DNA of 64,000 bases from Betaproteobacteria bacterium (GCA_016192825.1 JACPTK010000117.1:1-64000); one strand, 5' to 3'; shown: positions 37,898 through 47,409, counted from the stretch's first letter. The notes: generated by a model not told the origin, from the letters alone. Numbers and translations: made by a program.

Positions 37898-39352
37898 ATG
37901 AAACGTAAGCTCATCGTGGGTGCACTCGCCGCCGCCGGGCTGGTCACGGCGCTGACAGCCGGCGGCCTCAAGCTGTATCAGGTCGCCGTGCCCCAGGCGA
38001 ACGCCGCCGTAACGACTCAGGCCCCCGTGCCGCTGGCGGTGCAGGGACTTCCCGATTTCGCGACCCTGGTGGAGCGCAACGGGCCGGCGGTGGTCAACAT
38101 CAGCGTGACGCAGAACGTGAAAACCGCGACCGGGGGGCCGCAGTCCCGCGGCTTGGACGAAAGCGATCCGTTCTTCGAGTTCTTCCGGCGCTTCCAGATC
38201 CCGATGCCGCAGGGCGAGGTTCCGGCGCGCGGGCTGGGCTCGGGCTTCATCGTGAGCCCCGACGGGCTGATCCTCACCAACGCGCACGTGGTGAAGGACG
38301 CCTCGGAGGTCACCGTCAAGCTGACCGACAAGCGCGAGTTCAAGGCGAAGGTCGTCGGTTCCGATCCGCAGACCGACGTGGCGGTGCTGAGGATAGACGC
38401 AGCCGGACTGCCGGCCGTCAGGCTCGGCAAGTCGGACGACGTGCGCGTGGGGGAATGGGTGGTCGCGATCGGCTCGCCGTTCGGCTTCGAGAACTCGGTG
38501 AGCGCGGGCATCGTGAGCGCCAAGGGGCGAGCGCTGCCCGACGGCACCTACGTGCCCTTCATCCAGACCGACGTCGCCGTCAACCCCGGCAACTCCGGCG
38601 GGCCGTTGTTCAACCTGAAGGGCGAGGTGGTCGGCATCAACTCGCAGATCTACAGCCGCACCGGGGGCTACCAGGGCCTGTCGTTCGCGATCCCGATCGA
38701 CCTCGCGGTCAAGGTGGAGAACCAGATCGTCCGGCACGGCAAGGTCACGCGCGGGCGCATCGGGGTCACGATCCAGGAGGTGAGCCAGCCGCTGGCCGAA
38801 TCGTTCGGTCTCAAGAATGCGGACGGGGCGCTGGTGAGCGCAGTCGAGAAGGGCAGTCCCGCGGAGAAGGCGGGTATCGAAGCCGGCGATGTGATCCTCA
38901 GGATCGACGGCAGGCCGATCGGCCGCTCGATCGACCTTTCGAGCTACGTCGCCGACCTCAAGCCCGGCAGCCAGGCGAAAATCGAAGTCTGGCGCAAAGG
39001 CGCGCCGCGGACCCTCCGGGTAACCGTGGGTGAAATGAAGGGTCCCAAGCTCGCCGCCGCCCAGGCAGGCGACGCGGAAGAGGGCCGCCTGGGGCTCGCC
39101 GTTCGCGCGCTCACTCCCGAGGAGCAAAAGCAGGCCGGCCTCGATGGCGGCCTGCTGGTCGAGGACGTGAGCCGGAACGGCGCCGCGGCCCGGGCGGGCA
39201 TACAACCGGGCGACATCATCATCGCGCTGAACAGCACGCCGGTGAAGAGCACCGGGCAATTGCGCGACATGGTCGCGAAGTCGGGCAAGCGCGCGGCCCT
39301 GCTGCTGCAGCGCGAGGAGGCGAAGATCTTCGTGCCGGTGAACCTCGGCTGA
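37898..39352 (+). CDS. Do/DegP-family serine endoprotease
   Basis: Signal peptide, GSGFIVSPDGLILTNAHVV, NPGNSGGPLFNLKGEVVGIN, two PDZ domains. Confidence 0.95.
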   Translation: MKRKLIVGALAAAGLVTALTAGGLKLYQVAVPQANAAVTTQAPVPLAVQGLPDFATLVERNGPAVVNISVTQNVKTATGGPQSRGLDESDPFFEFFRRFQIPMPQGEVPARGLGSGFIVSPDGLILTNAHVVKDASEVTVKLTDKREFKAKVVGSDPQTDVAVLRIDAAGLPAVRLGKSDDVRVGEWVVAIGSPFGFENSVSAGIVSAKGRALPDGTYVPFIQTDVAVNPGNSGGPLFNLKGEVVGINSQIYSRTGGYQGLSFAIPIDLAVKVENQIVRHGKVTRGRIGVTIQEVSQPLAESFGLKNADGALVSAVEKGSPAEKAGIEAGDVILRIDGRPIGRSIDLSSYVADLKPGSQAKIEVWRKGAPRTLRVTVGEMKGPKLAAAQAGDAEEGRLGLAVRALTPEEQKQAGLDGGLLVEDVSRNGAAARAGIQPGDIIIALNSTPVKSTGQLRDMVAKSGKRAALLLQREEAKIFVPVNLG

Positions 39353-39417
39353 CGCCGCCGCGTCCGAGGACGAGGCGCAAGAAAATCCCCGCCGGTCAGG
39401 CGGGGACGGGATTTGAT

Positions 39418-39500
39418 TGCCGAGCGTTGAACGGCGGTCGACCGTCCGTTCGAACGCGAGGAGCCGAACCGGCGCACCGCGTCCGGTTTCGGCCTTACTT
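39418..39500. repeat. Dispersed palindromic element, reverse orientation
   Basis: GCCGAGCGTTGAACGGCGG...GTCCGTTCGAACGCGAGGAGCCGAACCGGCGCACCGCGTCCGG. Confidence 0.65.
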
Positions 39501-39740
39501 GATGTTCAGGATCTTCATGGCCTTGGCGAGAGTGTCCACCGACCCTTGATGCTTGCCGGTCTTGTGCAGGGCCTCCCCCTCGGCGCGGTATTTCTTCACT
39601 TCGCTCATCTGCGCCGCCGAGAGCGTAGCCTTCGGCAGGGCCGCGTCGATGGCAAGCATGTCCTTCGGGCAGTGAAAGGCGAACGCCGTGCTGCTTGCGA
39701 GCGCAAGGCCGACTGCGATCGCGATATTGCGGATTTTCAT
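39495..39740 (-). CDS. Small exported hypothetical protein
   Basis: MKIRNIAIAVGLALASSTAFAFHCPKDMLAIDAALPKATLSAAQMSEVKKYRAEGEALHKTGKHQGSVDTLAKAMKILNIK. Confidence 0.8.
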   Translation of the reverse strand: MKIRNIAIAVGLALASSTAFAFHCPKDMLAIDAALPKATLSAAQMSEVKKYRAEGEALHKTGKHQGSVDTLAKAMKILNIK

Positions 39741-39893
39741 GCGAATCTCCTGTTTCAAGTTGAAAAGCGTTTGTACATCGTGAGCCGGTTGCCGGCGCCA
39801 CACCATTCTAACGCACGCCGGATGCCCGGAGATGCGCCGCCTGCCACCCGCGAGTAGAATTCCCTGCAACCCCAGGGCGTTGGCGAACACAAC

Positions 39894-40526
39894 GTGGCTC
39901 ACCGGCAACAAACAAGAACGCGGGACGAATTATTCCCGCTGACACGCGAACGCATCGCGGAAGGCCTGGCGCGGCCCGCCCCGGCGCCGGACCCGCTTGA
40001 CCTGCACGTCATCGCGCTGAAGGAGGGCGCGCGCGTCACCGACGCGGCGGTGCTGGTGCCGCTCGTCAGCCGCGCCGGCCGCGTGCAGGTCCTGTTCACG
40101 CAGCGCACCCCGCACCTCGACGATCACGCCGGGCAGATCAGCTTCCCCGGCGGGCGGGTGGAGACGGGCGACGCCAGCCGCGAGGAGACGGCGCTGCGCG
40201 AAACCGAGGAGGAAGTCGGGCTCGCGCGCGACGCGATCGCGCTGCTCGGCAGGCTTCCTGTTTACGAGATCCCGTCCGGCTTCCGCATCACGCCGGTGGT
40301 GGGGTGGATCGAGCCGCCGATTTCGCTGAAGCCGGACCCGTTCGAGGTGGCGGAGGTATTCGAGGCGCCGCTCGAGCATTTCCTCGACGCCGCCCGTTAC
40401 CAGCGCCGGGAGTACCGCTTCCGCGGCCGCCATCGCCATTACCTCGCGATCCCGTTCGAGGGGCGCTACATCTGGGGCGCGACGGCGGGCATGCTCTACA
40501 ACCTTTGCCGGCTGCTGCACGGATGA
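39894..40526 (+). CDS. NUDIX hydrolase, CoA pyrophosphatase-like
   Basis: LFTQRTPHLDDHAGQISFPGGRVETGDASREETALRETEEEVGL. Confidence 0.92.
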   Translation: MAHRQQTRTRDELFPLTRERIAEGLARPAPAPDPLDLHVIALKEGARVTDAAVLVPLVSRAGRVQVLFTQRTPHLDDHAGQISFPGGRVETGDASREETALRETEEEVGLARDAIALLGRLPVYEIPSGFRITPVVGWIEPPISLKPDPFEVAEVFEAPLEHFLDAARYQRREYRFRGRHRHYLAIPFEGRYIWGATAGMLYNLCRLLHG

Positions 40527-40528
40527 AA

Positions 40529-40616
40529 AAATAGACAGGATTAACAAGATTAACGAGATTCAAGCAGAAGCACGCGTCGCGTTCTGATTTGATCCTGTAA
40601 GTCCTGTCTATTATTT
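40529..40616. repeat. 9-bp periodic inverted-repeat element (GACAGGATT / AATCCTGTC type)
   Basis: ATAGACAGGATTAACAAGATTAACGAGATT ... GATCCTGTAAGTCCTGTCTATT, 3 bp after the NUDIX stop. Confidence 0.8.
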
Positions 40617-40639
40617 CCAGGCTGTTGCCCTGGCCGTGA

Positions 40640-41824
40640 ATGGCGCGAAGCGGCGGCCGGCCGGGCAGGGGAGGGGGAGTGGACAAGAACGATCGTCCCA
40701 GGGTCGGGCTCATCATGACCGGCGGCGGCGCGCGCGCCGCCTACCAGGTCGGCGTGCTGCGGGCGCTGTCGGAAGTGCTGCCCCCGGAGGTTCGAACGCC
40801 GTTTCGCATCATCTGCGGCACTTCCGCCGGCGCCATCAACGCCGCGGTGCTCGCGGTGGACGCGGGCGACTTCCGGCAGGGCGTGCGCCGGCTCATGGCG
40901 GTTTGGAAGGACTTCCGGGCGCACCACGTCTATCGCGCGGACCCCTGGGGCGCGCTCGCCAACAGCGCGCGCTGGATTCTCGGCGTCCTCACTGGCGGGA
41001 CTCTTTCGAAACGGCCGGTGTCGCTGCTCGACAACACACCGCTCGCCGCCCTGCTCGGGCGCCATCTCGACTTCGCGGCGATCCAGCGCGCGATAGACGG
41101 GGGCGACCTCGCCGCCTTCAGCATCACCTGCTCCGGCTACACGTCGGGCCAGTCCGTGACCTTCTTCCAGGGCGAGCCCGGCCTTCAGCCGTGGCAGCGC
41201 GCGCGCCGCATCGGCGTGCCGATGCCGATCACGCTCGACCATCTGCTGGCGTCCAGCGCGCTGCCGTTCATTTTTCCCCCGGTGCACATCAACCGCGAAT
41301 ACTTCGGCGACGGCTCGATGCGGCAGATCGCCCCCGTCAGCCCGGCGCTGCACCTCGGGGCGGACCGCGTATTCGTGATCGGGGTGGGGCGCCAGCTGCA
41401 GCAGAAGGCGGACCGCGTCAGGGTCACGACCCATCCCTCGCTCGCGCAGATCGCGGGCCACGCGCTGAACAGCATCTTCCTCGACAGCCTGGAGGTGGAC
41501 CTCGAGCGGATGCAGCGGATCAACCGCACCATCGAGATGATCCCGCCGGAAGTGCTCGACCAGACCAGCTACCCGCTGCACCAGGTGGAGTTCCGCCTGA
41601 TCTCGCCGAGCGAGGAGCTGGAGCGGATCGCCGTGACGCACGCGGGCGAGCTGCCCTTCACGATCCGCGCCCTGCTCCACACGGTCGGGGGCTTGCGGCG
41701 CAGCGGCGCGAACCTGCTGTCGTACCTGCTGTTCGAGAGGTCCTACTGCCGGGCGCTGATCCGGCTCGGCTACCAGGACACGATGGAGCGCAAGGACGAT
41801 CTGCTGGCGTTTCTCGGCTATTGA
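40640..41824 (+). CDS. Patatin-like phospholipase family protein
   Basis: GLIMTGGGARAAYQVGVLRAL, GTSAGAINA, DGSM. Confidence 0.92.
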   Translation: MARSGGRPGRGGGVDKNDRPRVGLIMTGGGARAAYQVGVLRALSEVLPPEVRTPFRIICGTSAGAINAAVLAVDAGDFRQGVRRLMAVWKDFRAHHVYRADPWGALANSARWILGVLTGGTLSKRPVSLLDNTPLAALLGRHLDFAAIQRAIDGGDLAAFSITCSGYTSGQSVTFFQGEPGLQPWQRARRIGVPMPITLDHLLASSALPFIFPPVHINREYFGDGSMRQIAPVSPALHLGADRVFVIGVGRQLQQKADRVRVTTHPSLAQIAGHALNSIFLDSLEVDLERMQRINRTIEMIPPEVLDQTSYPLHQVEFRLISPSEELERIAVTHAGELPFTIRALLHTVGGLRRSGANLLSYLLFERSYCRALIRLGYQDTMERKDDLLAFLGY

Positions 41825-42036
41825 GGCAACGAGGCGCCTGACGAAGAAGGCAAAAGGCGAATATTCCGCAACTCTTGCCGTTTCGCATGTTGCCACGCGG
41901 GGCATTCGCCGGTATATATAGGATTGACCGGGAGCGCGCTGCGCCCGGTCAATCCGCCGGATTGCACCGGACGCAGGTCGTAAACGACGCCGGTGAATCC
42001 GGCGATTCCTCCTCCACTCCGATTTTGGGGACGCTC

Positions 42037-42549
42037 ATGAGCCGGGCTTTTACCAAGGAAAGCACCGACGATCTGGTGGCGGGCGAGCTGCCCGAGCGCC
42101 CGCTGTCCGCGCACTCCAACTACGTGACGCCCCACGGGCTCGAGCAACTGCAGGCGCGGGCGCGGGAGCTGCAGGAGAGCCACGAGAAGCTCGCCGGCCT
42201 GTCGGAAGAGGACTCGGCCGCGAAGCACAAGCTGCGCGAGGTCGAGCGCGACCAGCGCTACTTCAACGCCCAGCTCGAGCGCGCCGTCGTCGTCGACCCG
42301 GCGGGGCAGCCGCGCGACGAGGTGCATTTCGGCGCCACGGTGGGCATACGCGACGAGGACGGCAAGGCGCACCGATTCACGATCGTCGGTGACGACGAGG
42401 CCGACGTGACGGCCGGCAGGATCAGCTGGGCCTCGCCGCTCGCCAAGGCGATGATGGGCGCGAAGGTCGGCGACACGGTCAAGTGGTTCCGCCCGGCGGG
42501 GGACTCCGAGGTCGAGATCGTCGAGATTCATTACCCCAAGAAAGCGTGA
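42037..42549 (+). CDS. GreA/GreB family transcription elongation factor
   Basis: YVTPHGLEQLQARARELQES...VHFGATVGIRDEDGKAHRFTIVGDDEADVTAGRISWASPLAKAMMGAKVGDTV. Confidence 0.92.
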   Translation: MSRAFTKESTDDLVAGELPERPLSAHSNYVTPHGLEQLQARARELQESHEKLAGLSEEDSAAKHKLREVERDQRYFNAQLERAVVVDPAGQPRDEVHFGATVGIRDEDGKAHRFTIVGDDEADVTAGRISWASPLAKAMMGAKVGDTVKWFRPAGDSEVEIVEIHYPKKA

Positions 42550-42635
42550 GTCGTGAATAGTGAATAGTGAGTAGTGAGTGGACTGAAGCAGATGATCGTT
42601 TTCCAATCACCAATCACTAATCACTAATCACGCCT
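42545..42635. repeat. Heptad inverted-repeat element containing the greA/B-like stop
   Basis: GCGTGAGTC GTGAATA GTGAATA GTGAGTA GTGAGTG ... CAATCAC CAATCAC TAATCAC TAATCAC GCC. Confidence 0.9.
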
Positions 42636-42683
42636 TCCCGCCACGGCTACGTCGACAGCTTTCCCCGTCCGCGAGGCCCGGCG

Positions 42684-43604
42684 ATGACGTTTCTTTCCCT
42701 GTTGGCGGCGCTGGTGCTGGAGCAGGCATGGCCGCTGCGCGAGGGCAACCGCGCCCGCCGCTGGTTCGGCCGCTACGCGCTGCTGCTGCAGGGCCAGTTC
42801 GATGGCGGAGAGCGCAGGCACGGCGTGATCGCCTGGATGCTGGCGGTCCTGCCGCTGGTGGCGGTGACGGTGGCGGTCCACCAGGCGCTCCATGCGGCCA
42901 GCCCGCTCGCCGGGGGGCTGTGGAGCGTCGCGGTGCTCTACTTCACCATGGGCTTTCGCCAGTTCAGCCACTATTTCGCCGACATCCAGCAGGCGCTGCG
43001 CGCGGGCGATCTCGCGCCGGCGCGCGACCGTCTCGGCCGCTGGCGCGGCGAGTCCGCTCAGGAATTCAACGCCGGCGAGATCGCCCGCGTGGCGGTCGAG
43101 CAGGGGCTGCTCGCGTCCCACCGGCACGTCTTCGGGACGCTGTTCTGGTTCGTGGCGCTGGGGCCGGGGGGCGCCGTGCTCCACCGCGCCTCCGTCGTGA
43201 TCGCCGGGCTATGGACGGCGCGCGCCGATCCGGAGTCCGGTGTGTTCGGCCGCTTTGCCCGGCGCGCCTGCTACTGGCTCGAATGGGTGCCCGCCTGGCC
43301 CACCGCGGTGAGCTTTGCCGTCGTCGGCGACTTCGAGGACGCGATCTACTGTTGGCGCACCCAGGCCGCCGCGTGGGCCGCGCAGCCGGAGGGCATCGTT
43401 CTCGCCACCGGCGGCGGGGCGCTGGGGGTACGCCTCGGCGGCACCCTGCACCAGCACGGCAGCCTGACGTTCCGTCCCGAGCTCGGTGTCGGCGAGGAGG
43501 CCGATGCCGACGGCATGCAAAGCGCCGCGGGTCTCGTCTGGCGCGCGCTGGTGCTGTGGATGTTCCTGATACTCGTCATCAGTTTCGCGCATGCGCTTGG
43601 CTGA
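42684..43604 (+). CDS. CobD/CbiB family protein
   Basis: LVLEQAWPLREGNRARRWFGRYA...RQFSHYFADIQQALRAGDLAPARDRLGRWRG...GDFEDAIYCWRTQA. Confidence 0.85.
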   Translation: MTFLSLLAALVLEQAWPLREGNRARRWFGRYALLLQGQFDGGERRHGVIAWMLAVLPLVAVTVAVHQALHAASPLAGGLWSVAVLYFTMGFRQFSHYFADIQQALRAGDLAPARDRLGRWRGESAQEFNAGEIARVAVEQGLLASHRHVFGTLFWFVALGPGGAVLHRASVVIAGLWTARADPESGVFGRFARRACYWLEWVPAWPTAVSFAVVGDFEDAIYCWRTQAAAWAAQPEGIVLATGGGALGVRLGGTLHQHGSLTFRPELGVGEEADADGMQSAAGLVWRALVLWMFLILVISFAHALG

Positions 43605-43671
43605 CCGCGCGCGCCGCGGTCGCTGAGAAATTCCCCTCCTCAAGCAGGAGGGAAGCTGTGAACACAGCGAT

Positions 43672-44517
43672 TTACAGCTTCCGGCCGCGGACGAGGCCGC
43701 GGTAGCTTTCCAGCCTTTGTTCGCTGATTTGGCCGCGCTGGCACGCCGCGGCGATCGCGCAGCCCGGCTCCGTCACGTGGCGGCAGTCGCGAAAGCGGCA
43801 ATGCCCCAGGTGCGGCCGGAACTCGACGAAAGCGTGCGCAAGCTCGTCCGGCTCCAGATGGTGCAGCCCGAATTCCTGCAACCCCGGCGAGTCGACGATG
43901 TGGCTCACGGCATCCAAGTGGTAGAGACGCGCGTGGGTCGTGGTATGGCGCCCCGAGTCGAGGGCGGCGGAAACTTCCGCGACCCGCACGGCGGCTTCCG
44001 GAATCAGCGCGTTGATGATGGTGGACTTGCCCATGCCGGACTGGCCTACCAGCACGCTGGTGCGGCCTTTCAGGTGGGGCAGCAGCGGCGCCAGGTCGCG
44101 CTTGGCGGATAGCGAAACCACGCGGTATCCCAGCCCCCGGTAAGGCTCGAGCGCCGCGAGCGCGGCTGCGGCCTGAGGCAGGTCGGACTTGTTGAGCGCG
44201 ATCAACGCGGACATGCCGCCGTGCTCGGCGGCGGCAAGGCAGCGATTCAGCAGATCCTCGTAGTAGGAGGGCACCGGCGCGACCACGATCACGATCTGCG
44301 TCACGTTGGCGGCGATCAGCTTCTGGCGCGCGCGGTCGGAGCGGTAGAGCAGCGTCGAGCGCGGCGCCAGCGCCTCGATCACGCCCTGGCCCGGGCCGCG
44401 CGCTGCGACGCTCACCCGGTCGCCGCACGCGAGCGCCGCGCGCCGGCCGCGCGTGACGCAATCGAGCGCGGAGGCGTCGGCCAGCTCGACGAGGAAGCGC
44501 CGGCCGTACGCGGCCAC
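43672..44517 (-). CDS. rsgA: Ribosome small subunit-dependent GTPase A
   Basis: IVVAPVPSYYEDLLNRCLAAAEHGGMSALIALNKSDL; VLVGQSGMGKSTIINAL; C-terminal CRFRDCRHVTEPGCAI zinc site; start uncertain. Confidence 0.93.
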   Translation of the reverse strand: MAAYGRRFLVELADASALDCVTRGRRAALACGDRVSVAARGPGQGVIEALAPRSTLLYRSDRARQKLIAANVTQIVIVVAPVPSYYEDLLNRCLAAAEHGGMSALIALNKSDLPQAAAALAALEPYRGLGYRVVSLSAKRDLAPLLPHLKGRTSVLVGQSGMGKSTIINALIPEAAVRVAEVSAALDSGRHTTTHARLYHLDAVSHIVDSPGLQEFGLHHLEPDELAHAFVEFRPHLGHCRFRDCRHVTEPGCAIAAACQRGQISEQRLESYRGLVRGRKL

Positions 44518-44545
44518 GATCCGGCCTTCCTGAAGGCCGGATGAG

Positions 44546-44580
44546 GCGTGAGTGGTGAGTGGTGAGTGGTGAGTGGACTT
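44546..44580. repeat. Heptad array (GTGAGTG)n directly upstream of rsgA
   Basis: GCGTGAGTGGTGAGTGGTGAGTGGTGAGTGG. Confidence 0.85.
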
Positions 44581-44611
44581 CCTGTCGGCGCGGCGTTGCG
44601 TCACGGATGGC

Positions 44612-44953
44612 TTACAGGTCGAACAGCTTGTCGAGCTTGGCTGCACAGATAAAGTCGTTTTCGGAGAGGCCGCCGATTGCGTGGGTGACGTACTCGACGC
44701 GGCACTGGTTGTAGCCGACCGTGATGTCGGGGTGATGGTCCTCGCGATGGGAGATCCAGGCGGCGGCGTTCACGAACGCCATCGTCTGGTAGTAGTTGGT
44801 GAACCGGTAGGTCCTGGCGATCCGGCCGTTCGCGTAGTCCCAGCCGTCGAGCTGCTTGAGCAGATCCCGGATCTCCGGTTCCTGAAGCGGCGCGACGCCG
44901 CCTTCGCAGGGCTTGCACTTGCCGGAAGCGAGGTCGGAAACGGTCTTGGCCAT
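44612..44953 (-). CDS. phhB: 4a-hydroxytetrahydrobiopterin dehydratase
   Basis: CKPCEGGVAPL...NAAAWISHREDHHPDITVGYNQCRVEYVTHAIGGLSENDFICAAKLD. Confidence 0.94.
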   Translation of the reverse strand: MAKTVSDLASGKCKPCEGGVAPLQEPEIRDLLKQLDGWDYANGRIARTYRFTNYYQTMAFVNAAAWISHREDHHPDITVGYNQCRVEYVTHAIGGLSENDFICAAKLDKLFDL

Positions 44954-44965
44954 GCTGTTTGCTCC

Positions 44966-45003
44966 AGTCACCAGTCACCAGTCACGAGTCACGAGTCATG
45001 CCT
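44966..45003. repeat. Heptad array overlapping the M48 stop
   Basis: CAGTCACCAGTCACCAGTCACGAGTCACGAGTCATGCC. Confidence 0.85.
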
Positions 45004-46234
45004 TTTGAAGTCGGGCAATCCGCGCGACTGCAGGCGGATGGGAATCGTAGAACGCCGAGTGCAGCGGGTCGGGGGTGAGCGTGGCGGCGTTGTCCCGGTA
45101 GAGCTTGATCAGCGCCGACACGAGATCGCGCGCGGAGGCGTTCCGCGCCGCGTACTGGTCGGCCTCGTACTCGTGCTTGCGCGAGTACAGCGCGCCGAGC
45201 GGCTGCAGGAGGAAGGTGAACGGCGGGACGACGAACAGGAACAGGACGAGCGCCATCGCGGGGGATGGCGAGGCGACGCCGAGGCCGGTGTAGAACCACT
45301 CCTGCGCCATGAGGAAGCTCAGCAGCCAGAAGAACCCGAAGCTGAACGCGGCGCTCCACGTCATCCGCTTCAAGACGTGCCGCAGCCGGAAGTGACCCAG
45401 CTCGTGCGCCAGCACCGCTTCCACTTCCGCGGGCGCGAGCTGCGCGAGCAGCGTGTCGAAGAAGACGATGCGCCTGGAGGCGCCAAAGCCGGTGAAATAC
45501 GCGTTGCCGTGGCTGCTCCGGCGCGAGCCGTCCATCACCATCAGCCCCTTGACCTTGAAGCCGCAGCGCGCGAGCAGTCGCTCGATGCGGTCCTTGAGCT
45601 CGGGGTTGTCCATCGGCGAGAACTTGTTGAACAGCGGCGCGATGACGGTGGGGAAGATGAAGTGCGCGACGATCCCGTACAGCACCGTCAGGCCCCAGGC
45701 GTAAAGCCACCACTGGGCGCCGAGCTCCCGGATCAGCCACAGGATCGCGGCGACCAGCGGCAGCCCCAGCACGGCGCCCACCAGCAGGCTCTTGACCAGG
45801 TCGATGAAGAACAGCCCCGGGGTCATGCGGTTGAAGCCGAAACGCTGCTCGATTGCGAACGTCCGGTAGAGGTCGAACGGAATGTCGACCAGCGTCACCA
45901 CGACCGCGACCAGCGCGACAAACAGCAGCTCGCGGGCGATGCCTTCCGCGAGCCACGCCGCGGCTGCGCCGTGCAGCAGCTGGAGCCCTCCGCCGAAGGT
46001 GAGCACGAGCACGATGACCGCGCCGGCCGCGAGGTCGACCATCGTGAAACGGGTCTTGGCGCAGGTGTAATCGGCGGCCCGCTGGTGCGCGGCCAGGTCG
46101 ACCTCCGCGGCGAAGTTCTCGGGCACGCGCCCGCGATGCGCCCGCACGTGACCGACGTGCCGCCGGGCGAGCCACAAGCGCGTCGCGGTGGCGAGCGCGA
46201 GCGCGGCGAGAAAGACGATTCCGAAGGTGTGCAT
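44996..46234 (-). CDS. M48 family (Ste24/CAAX-type) metalloprotease
   Basis: Multi-TM; VLAHELGHFRLRHVLKRM; KHEYEADQYAA. Confidence 0.95.
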   Translation of the reverse strand: MHTFGIVFLAALALATATRLWLARRHVGHVRAHRGRVPENFAAEVDLAAHQRAADYTCAKTRFTMVDLAAGAVIVLVLTFGGGLQLLHGAAAAWLAEGIARELLFVALVAVVVTLVDIPFDLYRTFAIEQRFGFNRMTPGLFFIDLVKSLLVGAVLGLPLVAAILWLIRELGAQWWLYAWGLTVLYGIVAHFIFPTVIAPLFNKFSPMDNPELKDRIERLLARCGFKVKGLMVMDGSRRSSHGNAYFTGFGASRRIVFFDTLLAQLAPAEVEAVLAHELGHFRLRHVLKRMTWSAAFSFGFFWLLSFLMAQEWFYTGLGVASPSPAMALVLFLFVVPPFTFLLQPLGALYSRKHEYEADQYAARNASARDLVSALIKLYRDNAATLTPDPLHSAFYDSHPPAVARIARLQKA

Positions 46235-46318
46235 GGGTGGAGTATGGGCCTAACGGGGCAACGTGTTCTGTGACACAATACGAGTCCAAAAAATCCCGCC
46301 GCCACCGCAATCATAGCC

Positions 46319-46864
46319 ATGGCACAGGACACCAACAACCTCATCTGGATCGACATGGAGATGAGCGGCCTCAATCCCGACACCGACCGGGTGCTGGAGA
46401 TCGCGATCATCGTCACCGATTCGAAGCTCGAAGTCCTCGGCGAGGCGCCGGTGCTGGTCGTGCACCAGGGCGACGCGGTGCTCGCCGCGATGGACGAATG
46501 GAACAAGTCTACCCATGGCAAGTCGGGCCTCGTCGAGCGCGTCCGGGCCTCGACGCTCACCGAAGCCGACGTGGAGGCCGAGTTGATCGCGTTCCTGGCC
46601 CAGTACCTGCCGCCCAAGGCGTCGCCGATGTGCGGCAACTCGGTGCACCAGGACCGCCGCTTCCTCGCGCGTTACCTGCCCGGGCTGGAGGCGTATTTCC
46701 TCTATCGCAACCTCGACGTGAGCACCCTGAAGGAGCTGGCCAAGCGCTGGAAGCCGGAGATCATGGCGGGCCTCGTCAAGCACGGCAAGCACGAGGCGCT
46801 GGCCGACATCTACGAGTCGATCGAGGAGCTGAAGTACTACCGCGAACATTTTCTCAAGCTATGA
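46319..46864 (+). CDS. orn: Oligoribonuclease
   Basis: [28 protein letters not shown]...[18 protein letters not shown]. Confidence 0.97.
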   Translation: MAQDTNNLIWIDMEMSGLNPDTDRVLEIAIIVTDSKLEVLGEAPVLVVHQGDAVLAAMDEWNKSTHGKSGLVERVRASTLTEADVEAELIAFLAQYLPPKASPMCGNSVHQDRRFLARYLPGLEAYFLYRNLDVSTLKELAKRWKPEIMAGLVKHGKHEALADIYESIEELKYYREHFLKL

Positions 46865-46919
46865 AGCGTGGCCACTGACACGCCGGACGGATCGGCCTCC
46901 GCGCGGCCACGCTTCATTA
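46861..46919. repeat. Long hairpin, copy A, overlapping the orn stop
   Basis: ATGAAGCGTGGCC ... GGCCACGCTTCAT. Confidence 0.9.
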
Positions 46920-47042
46920 TGCAAGGCGGACGGGGTGGTTACATCGTCAGGTTTTTCTCCCGCCACTCCCCGCTTGCGCGGGGATCCCTCTCCGTCAGGA
47001 GGAGATTCATTTTGTCGGGCACTCTTAGAGAATCTTAAAGTT

Positions 47043-47100
47043 ATGAAGCGTGGCCAGTGAGGCGCTGGATGAACCGATTCCGGCGCGGCCACGCTTCATC
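47043..47100. repeat. Long hairpin, copy B, overlapping the DUF6494 stop
   Basis: ATGAAGCGTGGCC ... GGCCACGCTTCATCA. Confidence 0.9.
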
Positions 47101-47305
47101 ACTCCAGGCGGATTTCGCCGTCGAACTTGACGTCGAGGTTGAGCTTCCCGATGGCGAGCGTCATCGTGGCCGGGAATGCCTCGTTTCCCCTGAGCTTGCC
47201 GTCGGCGACCGCCTTCTGCACCGCCTTCTCGATGGTGAGCTGCGAATTGACGCCGACGGTCTTCAGGAACTTGCGGATGCTCATGTTCAATGTTTCGTCG
47301 TTCAT
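47099..47305 (-). CDS. DUF6494 family protein
   Basis: MNDETLNMSIRKFLKTVGVNSQLTIEKAVQKAVADGKLRGNEAFPATMTLAIGKLNLDVKFDGEIRLE. Confidence 0.8.
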   Translation of the reverse strand: MNDETLNMSIRKFLKTVGVNSQLTIEKAVQKAVADGKLRGNEAFPATMTLAIGKLNLDVKFDGEIRLE

Positions 47306-47409
47306 GCTCTTCTCCTTTGGAGATGGCTCCGAGCTGTCAGCTTTCAGCCGCCAGCCTGAATCCTTCTCGAAGCATTCTAGCCGAATGCTCGCAGCTCGCG
47401 GCTGATAGC

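Noticed and set aside
37632-37901. ORF with PVPRSPF/TVHRSPF repeats
   Set aside because: Translation of the TTCCCCG/TTCACCG heptad array; no independent support.
47043-47100. Direct repeats as prophage att sites flanking 46920-47042
   Set aside because: Only about 120 bp between copies and no phage genes; hairpins are better explained as 3'-end structures.
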